Below are positions 47,850 to 57,680 of a stretch of 64,000 nucleotides of DNA, piece after piece. Each line of letters opens with the position of its first letter. Position 1 is the first letter of the stretch. The translations under genes and the position numbers were made by a program. The stretch is from the NCBI RefSeq assembly GCF_037975245.1, contig NC_092581.1, positions 20,110,303-20,174,302 on the forward strand, written 5' to 3'. Source of the stretch: Apostichopus japonicus. Lineage: Eukaryota; Echinodermata; Holothuroidea; Aspidochirotida; Stichopodidae. The notes under the pieces are model-generated. The model saw only the letters and a program-made list of their open reading frames with translations, searched no databases and was not told where the DNA came from.

Positions 47850-50800
47850 ATACTAGTTGAGACTAGTGGAACACTAGTGGTAGTAACTCGGAGTTTCACG
47901 TGAGTTGTCTGACGATCGCTAAAACGCGTTAAACTCCGAGTTACTACTACTAGTGTTCCACTAGTCTCAACTAGTATCAACATATATTCCGCTCTGTCCA
48001 CTGGACATAGAGCACTCTGCGCCAAGATAGACTCCAACCAACCAACTCTATATAGATATATATATATTTCTTTCGAGATCCGGCTTTAGGAATCACAAAT
48101 GATTTCGAGTTGGTTAGCATCATGTTTGATCTCTAGAGTAAGCCAAATATGTCACCAAACACAGAACTAGTATTGTTCGATACAGGTGACAAATGCCAAG
48201 AGTGGAATTACAACCTTCCTTAACGGTTTCGAACCTCTGGACATACAATCAGCGTCCATAGCCTAGTTGGTTAGGGTGTCTGCGTTCAGAGCGGGAGGCC
48301 CGGGTACGAATCCCTGTGGAGGCTGGAAGTTTTTTCACTGTTCTGGATTTTCCAACTCACTACGATTTCAATTATATATATATATATATATATATACATA
48401 TGTATAAATATATATAAATATATATATACATATATTATTATTATTATTATTATGAAGTGGAAAGCCATATAACCATGAATTAACATGTTGTGTGTGGGAC
48501 CCAACTGTAGTTTGCCTGTGTCACCATTTTCTGATCGGTGTTAGTATTTTTTCCCCTTTGGTCAGAACAATTGATATATTTTACCACTTCAAGGACTTGT
48601 ACAAAGGAAAACATGCAAATATTAGACTATATTAATTCAAGATCATATGATTTCTTCCTGACAATGATGAAATGCACCATAAAAAGGAATGGTATTAATT
48701 TCCATTAATTGAAATTTGAGTCATTTTACTTAAGTACCTTCCCAGCATGACTTCTGTCATTAAAATGACATGCACCAAAATGTTCATTAGTTTTAGTGAT
48801 ATTTTCTTTTTGCAAAGTATGAAACACAAAACCCAACCATCATCTTTAGCATAAGGATTCACTCAAACGGTTAAGAAAAATCTCGCTCCGTTTGGCAGAT
48901 ATCAAAGTTAGAAAGTCGTTTATGGGAACTGTCATTTTGTAAATTTGTGATGTCATAGTGATGTCATAGTGCCACCAGGATCTGAAACCTATTGCTTTCA
49001 TATCTACAAGTTAGAATGTTTAAATAGTGCTGACATTTGGACTAATTAGCTCACCATTAGCTCATGTTACTAGTTTGAACATTTTAGATTCAGCATTTGT
49101 AAATTCCATCTCCAAAAAGTAAACACTGTAAACAGTGAATAAAAACATTGAAACAGTGAATAAAAACAATAGAAAAAGTATCTGGACTTAATCAAGTCTT
49201 CAGCCTTGTGTGTGAAAGGACATACCTCCCAAATGGAATAAGGCTTTTGGTTTCGATGATAATCGTAACCTTTGCATTCATAATGGTGTATGTGTGCGTG
49301 TGTATGTGTGTGTGTGAGTGCGTTTGTGATGCCCAGCTTGTAAACACAATATCTCAAGAAGAGTAGGTCAGAAAAATGTCATATTTAGTGTGTAGAAGTA
49401 CCACATTGAGTACAAGAAACTTACTGTTGTTCACGACAGTTATCTCTATTATATGGATTCAGTAGTGATGGTTGGGTTTGTGTCTCCTTCAATCTTAGTT
49501 ATTATATTGTATGTTTATAATAACTGAATTTTATTTCTCTGTTTTATTATTTTGTGACAGATTGTTTCTGCCAGGGGATGTGCTTATGTTCTCATGGCAG
49601 ATAGAGCTGATGCAGCCAAGATTCTTGATAATCTGAAGTATGCAAAGTTGCACGGAACCAACCTAAAGGTAAGAACTTTAGAAAGGTACAATGTTTATAC
49701 AGTATTAGATAACTAGTTTGCAGTGTTAAATGCAAATTTCTGTGCAATGGCAGGCCCTCAAACTTCCATATATACATCTTTTTTTATCTGCAACAATTAT
49801 TTTTTTGAAGTTGATCAACAGTCAGTCTCAAGTCTGTCTAGTTGATCAACAATTTTGTATTAAGTATCATTATGTTGATGTCTTTCCTCATCTGTTATAT
49901 GTTTCTATTGTGGGTCGAAAGAATGTTGCAAGTACTTTTAGTATTTTCATACCTATCTGTCAAAACCGTATCTGTCAAAGTGATGTGAGAGTTTAGGTAG
50001 GCTCATCCTTGTGACGTTATGTAACTAGAATAGAAAGGCTCGCATTTACCTCTCCAGGAAGTAGGAACAAGTTGTTGGTAATGTATTTGACCGACAACTG
50101 CACCGTGTTGACTCCATGCCTGATGATGACTAATCCACAAAATATGATGATCCATGAATACAATCATGATTCCTCTATGAAGTGCTGAAGGCATGATGAG
50201 TCAACACCCTCCCCCCCTATTTCAAATGACTGGAACTTGAGTGCCTCGTCAGTGATGTAACGGTTACTCCTTATCAGTGTACAGTGCTTGGTAGTTGATG
50301 TTGATGGCTGTGACTTGTATTGGCATACAACCATCAACATCTTGGCTTGCCAAATATTCATAGGAAATGTCATTGTTTTGATGAAGGATGTTTGTGAAAG
50401 GAAATGCATCCATTTTTTTCATGGGAAATGCATTGGGTTTGTTGGATATACCTTCAGTTCTTGCCTAACTGTAGAAATGTGTTGGGCTTGGAGCACAGAA
50501 GCCCTTAGCCTCTTGGCTTTCTGGGTGAGCGGTCAACGAAAAATGATTCTATTTTAGGGATATGACAGAACGTAAACGATTTTGGTGCAATTTGTCCTTT
50601 GTTTTGTTTTTTAACAGTTTGTTTGTTGAAGATATAGAACAGAGTCCTCAGTTGTCTTAATCTCTTTGTTTTGACAGATTGACTGGGCCCCAGGTGTCGG
50701 AGTCAAAGACAAGAAGTACAAGGACTACTGGGACGTTGACCGAGGGGTCAGCTACATACCCTGGGACTCCTTCCCAACAAACCCTGTCAAACTGGAGCAG

Positions 50801-53800
50801 TTGGAGGAGGGCAGTGTATTTGATATTGATAGTCTTCCTGAAGATTTGAAAAAATGTAAGTTATAATTAAGAGACTTTTGTTCAAGTTATCGTTGTCCAC
50901 TTTTTTAGTGACACTTTAGTATTTTACAACAGAGTTTGTATTTCAAAAGATTTTTCAACCCTTGACCACTTATCAGTTTGAACTTAGGGAGTAAGTTTAG
51001 CTGTCATGTTAAAGCTCTGAGTCAGGCAAACAGTACTTAAATATATAGTCAGAAAAATTGCAAAAATTAGGGACATTTCTTTTTTCCCATTTCTAAGAAG
51101 AATTAAGCTAGTTTTCCCTTAGCCACAACGTTGCAATCTGCTTTTACCACAGTTATTTTTGTATTATTAATTGGCCACTTAACTATGTGTACATGTTGAA
51201 CCCACTCTTATGAACTGTTAGTGACAGGCCATGGGATGATCTATGCTCGCTCAACAAGCACTTACACCATCTACAAAAGTTGCTATAGTTCTGTTTGAAA
51301 CTCATTTCCACCGCACTTGAGAGGAGTCACGCAGGATATCAGTGACTTTGCAATATTTTTCTTTCCTTAGTTCTTTCGCTGAGTTGAGATTAAATTAGAA
51401 GATTTAAATTAATATGGTGTATTACATTTTCTGTTTTTCTTTCTATACCCAACAGTAAGACAAGTGCAACCCACTGAGGAAACACCTAGTGAGCCTGATG
51501 TGGACCAGGTGCAAGAAAATGCTATTCCAATCCTTCCAGTGATGGGTACTTCCCTCCCGCCACTGCCCCATCCCTCGTTATCTGCACCCATTCCCTCACC
51601 GATGGTGTCGACGGCCAGTGAAGTTGGACCAGAGGTTCCACCACCTCCCCAGTTGTTGCATGCAGGACTCCCACCACCAAGGATGCCCCCAGCAGCTCCT
51701 CAGGTCATGCGTATGCCCATAATGCCATCGGGGGTTCTCTCACCTTTCATGGGTATGCCTCCTGTTGGTGTAAGACTGCCTGCAGGGTTTGTTCCTGGCC
51801 AGCCTATAGGAGGTGGTATCCCCCAACCAGGAGGAGTGCTTGCTGGGCCCGGACTGCCCCCCATCCCTCACAGCACTCCAAGTCCACAGAGTAGCATGGA
51901 AACCTCACTGGTGACGCATACTTCAACTGCTATCTCATCTCCCTCTCCATTTAGCGCTCTCCTTAGACCTGGAGGACCGCTAACAGCTGGACCTAGGAGT
52001 ATGGAGGGTTTGCCAACACCCAGAAGCATAGCAGTGACTCAGGCTACACAACAACTACTGGGTCAGATGCCAAATCGATTGATGCGACTACTGCCACCAA
52101 GAATAGCTGGTTTAACTCTTCCTCAGAGTATCAGACCGGGAGTTGATCCAAAGCTACATTCAGAGTTATCTCAGGAACCAAAGGGCTTACTTGGGAACCC
52201 CCCAGGGCTTCCTACTAGATCTCTAATGGGAGGCATGTTAAACCCTGCAACTATACGCCTGCCTACAGACCTTCAACTGGAAAATGCTATGAAGAATGAC
52301 GAGATGGATGGACTAGGGGACAAGAAAGATGACATGAACTCTCACATGGATGCAGATAAAATAGAGCTTACTGGCCCACCGCTGGGTCCACCTCCTGTCT
52401 CTCTGATGGGTGATATCAGTCAGTTTGCTGGCGCAGCCCTTAGAATGGTCCGACCTACCTTGGGGCAGGCCATGCTACCACAGGGTATGGTTCCTGGACT
52501 CATGCAAATCCCCAGAATGGTTGTTCCTGGTGGCATGGTTCGATTACAAGGACAAGGTATTCCAGTCAGTCTGGGAGGGCTGAGGCTGGCCCCCCCTGGT
52601 ATGCTGCCGCCACCTCCTTCTGGACTGCCGAGGGGTTTACAACCAGGGATGCTCCCCGCCGTACCACAAGAGATCATGAACATGATAAGAGCAAACCCTC
52701 CCATCCCAACCATTGAGACACCAGAGGAGAAGGGTGATAAACCCAAGGACGTCGATGACCGGATCATACCAGATTACAACGCCAGCTCGCCATTCCAAGG
52801 AGAGGAAGTGGATGGTATGTTTGGTAATGGACCTGCTCCTGAAAAGCCCAAAGAAGATGAAGACTTCAGGAAAGATAGAGATCTAAGGGATTCTTGGCCC
52901 CTACCCCCTCGTGGAATGCCAGACTTTGGCCCCAGAGGACCACCACCGCTGATGGCTGAATTTCAGAGAGGTCCACGGCCATGGGGACCACCATTCAGAG
53001 GTCCCCCACCAAGGGGAATGCCACCAAGAGGCCTTCCACCAGGTGGGCCTCCTTCGTTGAGAGGCCCTCCACCAAGAGAAGCATTTGGTCCAGACGGATG
53101 GGGTCACGATCAAGATTGGAGGCGCGGACCACCACCACCAGTTGATCCAGATTTTCCCGGACCAAGAGAAGACAAGGACTGGAGGTCCTCTGGACCTCGA
53201 CCATGGGAAAGGGGAAGGGACAGGGGTTTCTTTCCCGATGGGCAAGACCGTGAAGACAGGGGGTTCGGGCGGGAACCCAGAAGAGACTTTGACCACAGAA
53301 GAGATAGAGATCGTGATTGGGACAGAGACCGTGAGAGGGATAGAAACTTTGATCGAGACCGAGACAGGGATCATCGCAGAGACCGGGATCATGACTATCG
53401 TGTCAGAGATAGAGAATCGGAGAGAAGCAGAGATAGGAAGGAAGATGGCACAAAATCATCTTCCAAGGATAAACCTGCTGGCAAAAGCGAACAATCTAAT
53501 GACCCAGAAAAGTCGAGGCGAAAATCCAGATGGGCTCCCGTTATAAACGAGGAAGCACCTAAGCCTCTGTTGGACATTGTTATACCTCCATTGATGAGTA
53601 AGTTAAAACAGCTGCCAAATCCCTCACCATTGCTGGATGAGAAACCTGTAGTCCCTCCTGCCCCTCCATCCATCGAGGTAACACCAGTGGTAGAGGCCGT
53701 TTCTGCTGATAAAGATAAGAGCGAGCAAGCTATAGCTATCACCGACTCGGCTAGCACAGAAGTAGTTGCTCCCACTGAAACCAAGGCAGAAGAAGAGATA

Positions 53801-53977
53801 CCTATACCAAAGGTTGAAATAAGTCAAGCAGAACCGACAAATATTGAAAGTAATGAAACAGAAGTTGTGAATGAAAAAGAAACTGTGAATGAAAAAGAAA
53901 CTGCTTTAGAGACAGAAGGGGCTCCTAAGGGAGATGGTGAAAAAGTTAGTGAAAACGATGCCTCGGAGAAGGCATGA
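34756..53977 (+). CDS. SCAF8/SCAF4: SR-related CTD-associated factor 4/8
   Basis: Fourteen coding exons: 34756-34785, 36688-36816, 38169-38237, 39038-39230, 40661-40875, 42048-42323, 42845-43062, 44185-44494, 45790-45908, 46983-47239, 47646-47752, 49561-49668, 50678-50855 and 51456-53977. All have GT-AG junctions, phases agree, and the product is 1576 residues (the human paralogues are about 1150-1270). The CID spans about residues 1-137 (YKVPGLYVIDSIVRQSRHQ at 58-76). A Gln-rich, probably coiled stretch lies near 213-270, methionine/proline repeats follow, and an RS domain covers 521-600. The RRM is at about 608-680 (TIWLGRL, RGCAYVLM), followed by the conserved YWDVDRGVSYIPW. The C-terminus is Pro/Gly/Met-rich, then RD/RE-rich near 1340-1405. 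In mammals SCAF4 and SCAF8 bind the phosphorylated Pol II CTD and nascent RNA and suppress premature polyadenylation. The ATG has a good context (GAGCCATGG). It probably represents the state before the vertebrate SCAF4/SCAF8 split. Confidence 0.95.
35465..35612 (+). repeat. GGTCATTTCGCCCAACC tandem motif in SCAF intron 1
   Basis: CATTTCGCCCAACC or a close variant recurs about five times in ~145 bp, separated by TTGTTGGT or CAGCATGGT. It is a short degenerate minisatellite. The word CGCCCAAC also appears at about 28042-28060. Confidence 0.65.
36930..37696. mobile_element. hAT-like MITE in SCAF intron 2
   Basis: The inverted ends are TAGTGTTGTGCCGATAAT and, at the right, ...CGGTGCAACACTA. The flanks GGAACAAC (36922-36929) and GGAATAAC (37697-37704) are 8-bp repeats with one mismatch. 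The ends match the familiar TAGTGTTGCACCGAT style of hAT elements. The inside holds repeated CGATATTGG/ATCGGTA-type words. It is non-coding and 767 bp. Confidence 0.75.
38529..38759 (-). pseudogene. Unidentified coding-like fragment in SCAF intron 3
   Basis: The minus-strand frame reads VKFVIETDDGHEIAGVPLFA and on for 76 codons, with a balanced, protein-like composition. There is no partner exon or family I recognise. It may be a piece of a transposon or a captured gene. It is antisense to SCAF. Confidence 0.25.
39340..39950 (+). mobile_element. 5'-truncated L2/CR1-like LINE in SCAF intron 4
   Basis: The frame 39361-39690 reads YELHWLPVRFRSKFKILLLT, then a PRSLRS segment and AATLWNNLPQDI. 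This is the typical C-terminal end of CR1/L2-group reverse transcriptase proteins. The 3' tail has GGCGCTATATAAAT followed by (AAT)n at about 39925-39949, the usual end of L2-type elements. Only the last ~110 codons are present and the 5' end is lost, so it is inactive. It sits in the same orientation as the host gene. Confidence 0.9.
41586..41953. mobile_element. TTAA-flanked MITE, copy 2, in SCAF intron 5
   Basis: It has the same ends as 33469-33822 (TTAAAGGCATTGAAGACTCG and CTTCACACCCTTTAA) and an alignable body. It is 14 bp longer, partly because of a segment with CGGCCATCTGAAAAAGTTAAC near the left end. A GT microsatellite (41560-41582) lies just outside it. Confidence 0.85.
44000..44108. 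repeat. (AT)n microsatellite in SCAF intron 7
   Basis: There are TA/AT runs at about 44003-44022 and 44070-44108, with ATACATCTATAT-type sequence between them. Confidence 0.9.
45248..45640. repeat. SCAF intronic repeat, copy 1 (intron 8)
   Basis: The repeat begins GTTGACTCCATGCCTGATGA and closes its first ~97 bp with GGCATGATGAGTCAAC, an inverted end. It then runs on through a C-run and a ~110-bp unit that is doubled here (about 45427-45637). Each doubled unit contains GATGTTGATGG...CCATCAACATC, which can form a hairpin. Copies 2 and 3 are in introns 9 and 12. Confidence 0.8.
46370..46780. repeat. SCAF intronic repeat, copy 2 (intron 9)
   Basis: It starts GTTGACTCCATGCCTGATGA like copy 1 but has a single, shortened hairpin unit. 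Intron 9 also repeats its own edges: AAATATGTTGTCAAA-type sequence at about 45945 and 46790, and GGTATAATTGTGAA at about 46324 and 46857. A segmental duplication within the intron is likely. Confidence 0.75.
47846..47981. repeat. 51-bp-arm hairpin next to (TA)n in SCAF intron 11
   Basis: The left arm 47846-47896 and the right arm 47931-47981 are inverse copies with one mismatch, starting GTTGATACTAGTTGAGACTA, around a 34-base loop. A (TA)n run (47766-47845) borders it on the left. Confidence 0.85.
48252..48324 (+). ncRNA. tRNA-shaped sequence, likely SINE head or tRNA pseudogene
   Basis: A 73-nt cloverleaf can be drawn by hand. The acceptor is GCGTCCA with TGGAGGC (6 of 7 pairs), the anticodon stem is TCTGC/GCGGG around loop GTTCAGA, and the T-arm is CCGGG-TACGAAT-CCCTG. 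Box A is TAGCCTAGTTGG (48259-48270) and the box B-like GGTACGAATCC (48303-48313) has one change from the consensus. The anticodon position reads TCA, which no ordinary elongator tRNA uses, and the mismatches argue against a functional gene. It lies in SCAF intron 11 and is followed by a short tail and (TA)n. Confidence 0.5.
48380..48452. repeat. (TA)n and (ATT)n microsatellites in SCAF intron 11
   Basis: A TATATA run with interspersed ATACATA is followed by seven TTA/ATT units. Confidence 0.85.
48880..49400 (-). repeat. Fragment related to the right part of the 2727-6260 element
   Basis: On the minus strand, TTGAGATATTGTGTTTACAA, then GGGCATCACAAACGCACTCA and a CA microsatellite, matches 6160-6212 (TTGAGATATCGTGTACACAA...CA run). 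The terminal hairpin of the other copy is not seen here, so this is a partial relative. Confidence 0.5.
50107..50520. repeat. SCAF intronic repeat, copy 3 (intron 12)
   Basis: This is closest to copy 1 of intron 8, with the same GTTGACTCCATGCCTGATGA start, C-run and a single GATGTTGATGG...CCATCAACATC hairpin unit, continuing through TTGCCTAACTG. Three copies within 5 kb of one gene point to local duplication or repeated insertion. Confidence 0.8.
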
Positions 53978-54027
53978 GTGCTTTTTATGGACTAGATGCC
54001 CTTTTATAGTGACCCATTCTTTTTGTG

Positions 54028-54033
54028 AATAAA
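54028..54033 (+). terminator. Candidate SCAF poly(A) signal
   Basis: AATAAA lies 51 bases after the SCAF stop codon and is followed by a T-run at 54049-54063. A second AATAAA lies at about 54159. Which one is used cannot be told from the sequence. Confidence 0.5.
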
Positions 54034-54063
54034 CAGATTTCATGGACCTTTTTTTTTTTTTTT

Positions 54064-54670
54064 ACAAAAGAAACGGTTGAGTAAACTCATTTTTATACAA
54101 CAATGATATAAAAACAAGAAATTTTAAAATTACAAAAAAGGAGAGAAAAACATCTTTCAATAAACAGGAGAGATAAGTTGAAAATTGAAACCAAGTAGCA
54201 TTTTTGTTTTATTCACGTGATGGTTTAGCCTTCTTCCTGATTAGGTCACTGTGGAATGGCTAGTAGTCTGTGTAGTTTCTGAACCAAGCAGTTTTATATA
54301 GGAGTTTGTTGTTCTTTAGTCTGGCACTGCTAGGTTCTGAACAGAAGCAAGAAATTGAAAAGGAAAAGTGTACATAATTAGAAATTACCTTCATTCATGG
54401 TGGTAGTATATCCAATTTATCCCTTGGGAATGTTTCTCTCACTCTATCGCAAAAAATCAAAACATCACAAAAGTTGCCTGTCTTAAATGTAAGGGGTTGA
54501 ACAAAATGAAACTATTGTTGATACAAAATGCATCAGTGACTATGTGTGAAACTTCGTTTTGAAGCAGTGATGGGTTTACTTTGTTGTACAGATATTATCC
54601 ATTGAACTGAATGGTTTAAGAATTTGTCAGTTTTGGTCATCCCTTTAAGAGATTTGTACCATACAGGAGC
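54064..54670. other. Downstream of SCAF, no gene seen
   Basis: Probably 3' UTR and intergenic DNA. No coding signal is present. Confidence 0.4.
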
Positions 54671-54985
54671 AAAAGAACACTGGGTCTCAAACTGAGACTG
54701 AAGAACACAGACCAGTGTCTCAAACTGAGACTGAAGAACACAGACCAGTGTCTCAAACTGAGACTGAAGAACACAGGCCAGTGTCTCAAACTGAGACTGA
54801 AGAACACAGACCAGTGTCTCAAACTGAGACTGAAGAACACAGACCAGTGTCTCAAACTGAGACTGAAGAACACAGACCAGTGTCTCAAACTGAGACTGAA
54901 GAACACAGACCAGTGTCTCAAACTGAGACTGAAGAACACAGACCAGTGTCTCAAACTGAGACTGAAGAATACTCACCAGTCTCTA
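54671..54985. repeat. 33-bp minisatellite, nine copies, open on both strands
   Basis: The unit starts GTCTCAAACTGAGACTGAAG and ends ACACAGACCAGT, nine times with few changes. GTCTCA...TGAGAC inside it is a small hairpin. Because 33 is a multiple of three, plus-strand frame 54715-55053 (PVSQTETEEHR repeats) and two minus-strand frames stay open. I treat these as by-products, not genes. Confidence 0.9.
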
Positions 54986-57680
54986 CGACACTTCATGGTG
55001 TGTCAAGTGTGTACAGACTTTTTAATATTTTTCATGTTATATATGCTTATTAAAGGTTCACATGGCAGAACTTATGACCAAATTAATTTTTCGAGCTTTG
55101 GAAGATTACGATGTCATCCTCATCGAGTGACCATAGCCTATTTCTTGATTGTTATGCCTTTAAAGAAATGTAGATATAAGTTTTGAGTAAATCCACAAAT
55201 GAAGGGATATGTATGCAGGATATGAAAGGGTAAAAATGTTTTAAATTCTTTGGAAGTGCAGAAAAGAACAACTTTATTTTCTTTTACTTTGATGGTTGAT
55301 AAATCATGTACATAGTATTATTCCCTGCATGCATCACAGTTAACTTGTTGGACACTTTCTAAAGGTAAATTATGATCCAATTTTGCATGCTGAAGTTTTA
55401 ATCAGGTGATTTGTTTTGATAACTTGTTTACCACATTGCTAATTTAGCCCGACCCCCTCCCTTTGTAACAACTTTTGACATGTTGACTGCAGTAGCGACA
55501 CCTGGTGTTACCAGCCAATACACTGTTTTACTAACTTGTGTGGGACTTTATTGTAGAATGGAGATAAATAAATGGAGAAACTACCTTCAGGGTTGCCATG
55601 GAGATGATTAAATAGAGAAACTACATTCAGGGTTACCATGGAGATGATTAAATAGAGAAACTACATTCAGGGTTACCAAATCAACTAACATGCAAGGCAA
55701 CATGGCTCCATCCAGGCCATAACTTGAATAATAAAGTTTGAAACGGTTCCTCAAGTTCTTTCAGGAAAAGTATTGGCAATGACTCCATGATTTTGATCTT
55801 GTAGTGTCTCCAACTTTTAAACAAGTGTGTTTGACATGATTTTAATGGTTGATAATGAAGTTCGATAATTATTTTGAAAAGTTCATGTACAGATAATAGT
55901 GCCAGCACTATGGATCATTTGGATTGTCATTAACCCAAGTTGCTCTCAATATGCACAAGTTAATGAAACGGTGTATTGGTTATGAACAGATTTTCAACTG
56001 CTCTAATGATTGGATATATTGAGGACTTTTCCTCGAGTTTGTGAAATGCTTTTGAAAGTCTGTTTTCCCCCTCAGACTATGATTTAATTTCTTTCCTTGC
56101 ACTTTTCTTTCAAACAGCTGTAAAGGTAGGATTGTTCTTTTCACGGTGTTTATTAATCAGCTTGCTAAAATTACCTCTTTTTTTTCTACTACTCTCTGTC
56201 TTTGATGATTTCAATGGCCAGATCGGTTGGGTTACACCTCATGTCATGTTAAAGATGTAGTAGCAGTTTGCATTCCATCAGCATATGGTATACTTGAGTT
56301 GCACAATGTGCAGACAGAATAATCCAATAGCAGAATTCCCCCCCCCCCCAAATATACTTTTCATTCCAGACCCAGAGATAAGGTCAGTGATGTATCCGTG
56401 ACAAAAGCCTGCATCGTTGAGGACATTTGTGAACTAGCTTGATGTGCCTTTTTTTCCAGTGCCATTGCTAGGAGAGAGTAGACTTTAATATATTGGGATA
56501 AAGCTCTATGACTGACCCCGCAAAAGAAGGGAAATATGCAGGTGATAAAAGGCAGAAATAACTGAATAAAACATATCTTAGTTTAACATAATTGCTGCCA
56601 TATGTAGTCAACTGCTTCAAGCACCCTAATAGAATAACTTTCAATACTGATAAATAGTTGGTGTGGTTCAATTCACACACCATATTCATGCACTGGTAAA
56701 AGATCATTGCTACAACACTGCAGAACTTTGTACTTTTACAGATTATTTATGAACTTCCATTAAAAGCATAGAACTATCAAATAGCAAAAGTGAAACAGTT
56801 AAATAATCACCTTTCTCAAGATTTTATTTCCATTAATCTCTTTTCTTGATTAATTACAAAACATATAACATAGATGGAAATATCAAAGTCAACGACTTTC
56901 TGCCATTAATAGGTACTGAACATACCCCCCCTGCCAATGAGTATTCAACTTTTTGACCAATTAATCATAAATCAGCAAAATGAGTGAAAATCAAGGATAA
57001 ATTTGGACATTTATTAATGTTTCTACCTTACAGAATACTGATCACCTCCATTAAAATGAAAATTCCTGCACTGCTCCCAACGAAAAAAAAAAATATGTAG
57101 CATGATGACTATTATTAGGACTGTTTCTACTCAGAAGTTGCCTTTCTGTGCTCAAATTAGAGTAGCTACACATGTCCCAACCCACTGTCAGGTAAAAGGT
57201 ATTTGTTGACACTACCTGACATCCAGACATTCTTCAATATTTTGAAAACTCACCCAGATGCTTACATAAGATAGATGCTTACATAAGATAGAGAAGCTAT
57301 CTCTGAAGAAATCTGGACCTAAGAATAACCCTTGAACATGTTACTCCTGTCTTGGAAAAACCCTAACATAAAACAAAGTTCTTAAAAATTGTACAATTGC
57401 AAATTGATTCGACAGACACACTAGGAATTGCCAGGGTTACTTTGGATCACTGCAAAGTGCTGTTATTACTGTGCCGACAAACCTGCCGGTAGAAAAAATT
57501 TCAATTGTGATGAAAAATATCATTAAGGTATACATGTAAACTTAAAAGGAAACAATTCTGAATGATACATAATAAGGAAATAGTCCAAAACACAAATAAA
57601 GTGCCCTCAAATGGCCCGGGCCGTACAAGATTACTGATGAAAAGAACAGAAGAGTGATGGTTTTTATGAATCACCACCAT
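54986..57680. other. SCAF-SOD1 convergent intergenic region
   Basis: No gene is seen. It contains three 40-bp tandem units at 55561-55680 (GAGATGATTAAATAGAGAAA and CTACATTCAGGGTTACC) and C- and A-runs. The SOD1 3' UTR enters from the right. An AATAAA on the minus strand at 57010-57015 is one possible poly(A) signal. Confidence 0.5.

Noticed and set aside
53085-53546. Long frames overlapping the SCAF last exon on both strands
   Set aside because: They are by-products of the repetitive Pro/Gly and RD/RE codons of the real frame.
51464-53977. 837-residue frame as a separate gene
   Set aside because: It is the last SCAF exon. Splicing from 50855 to 51456 is in phase and continues the protein; the apparent start is a GTG inside the exon.
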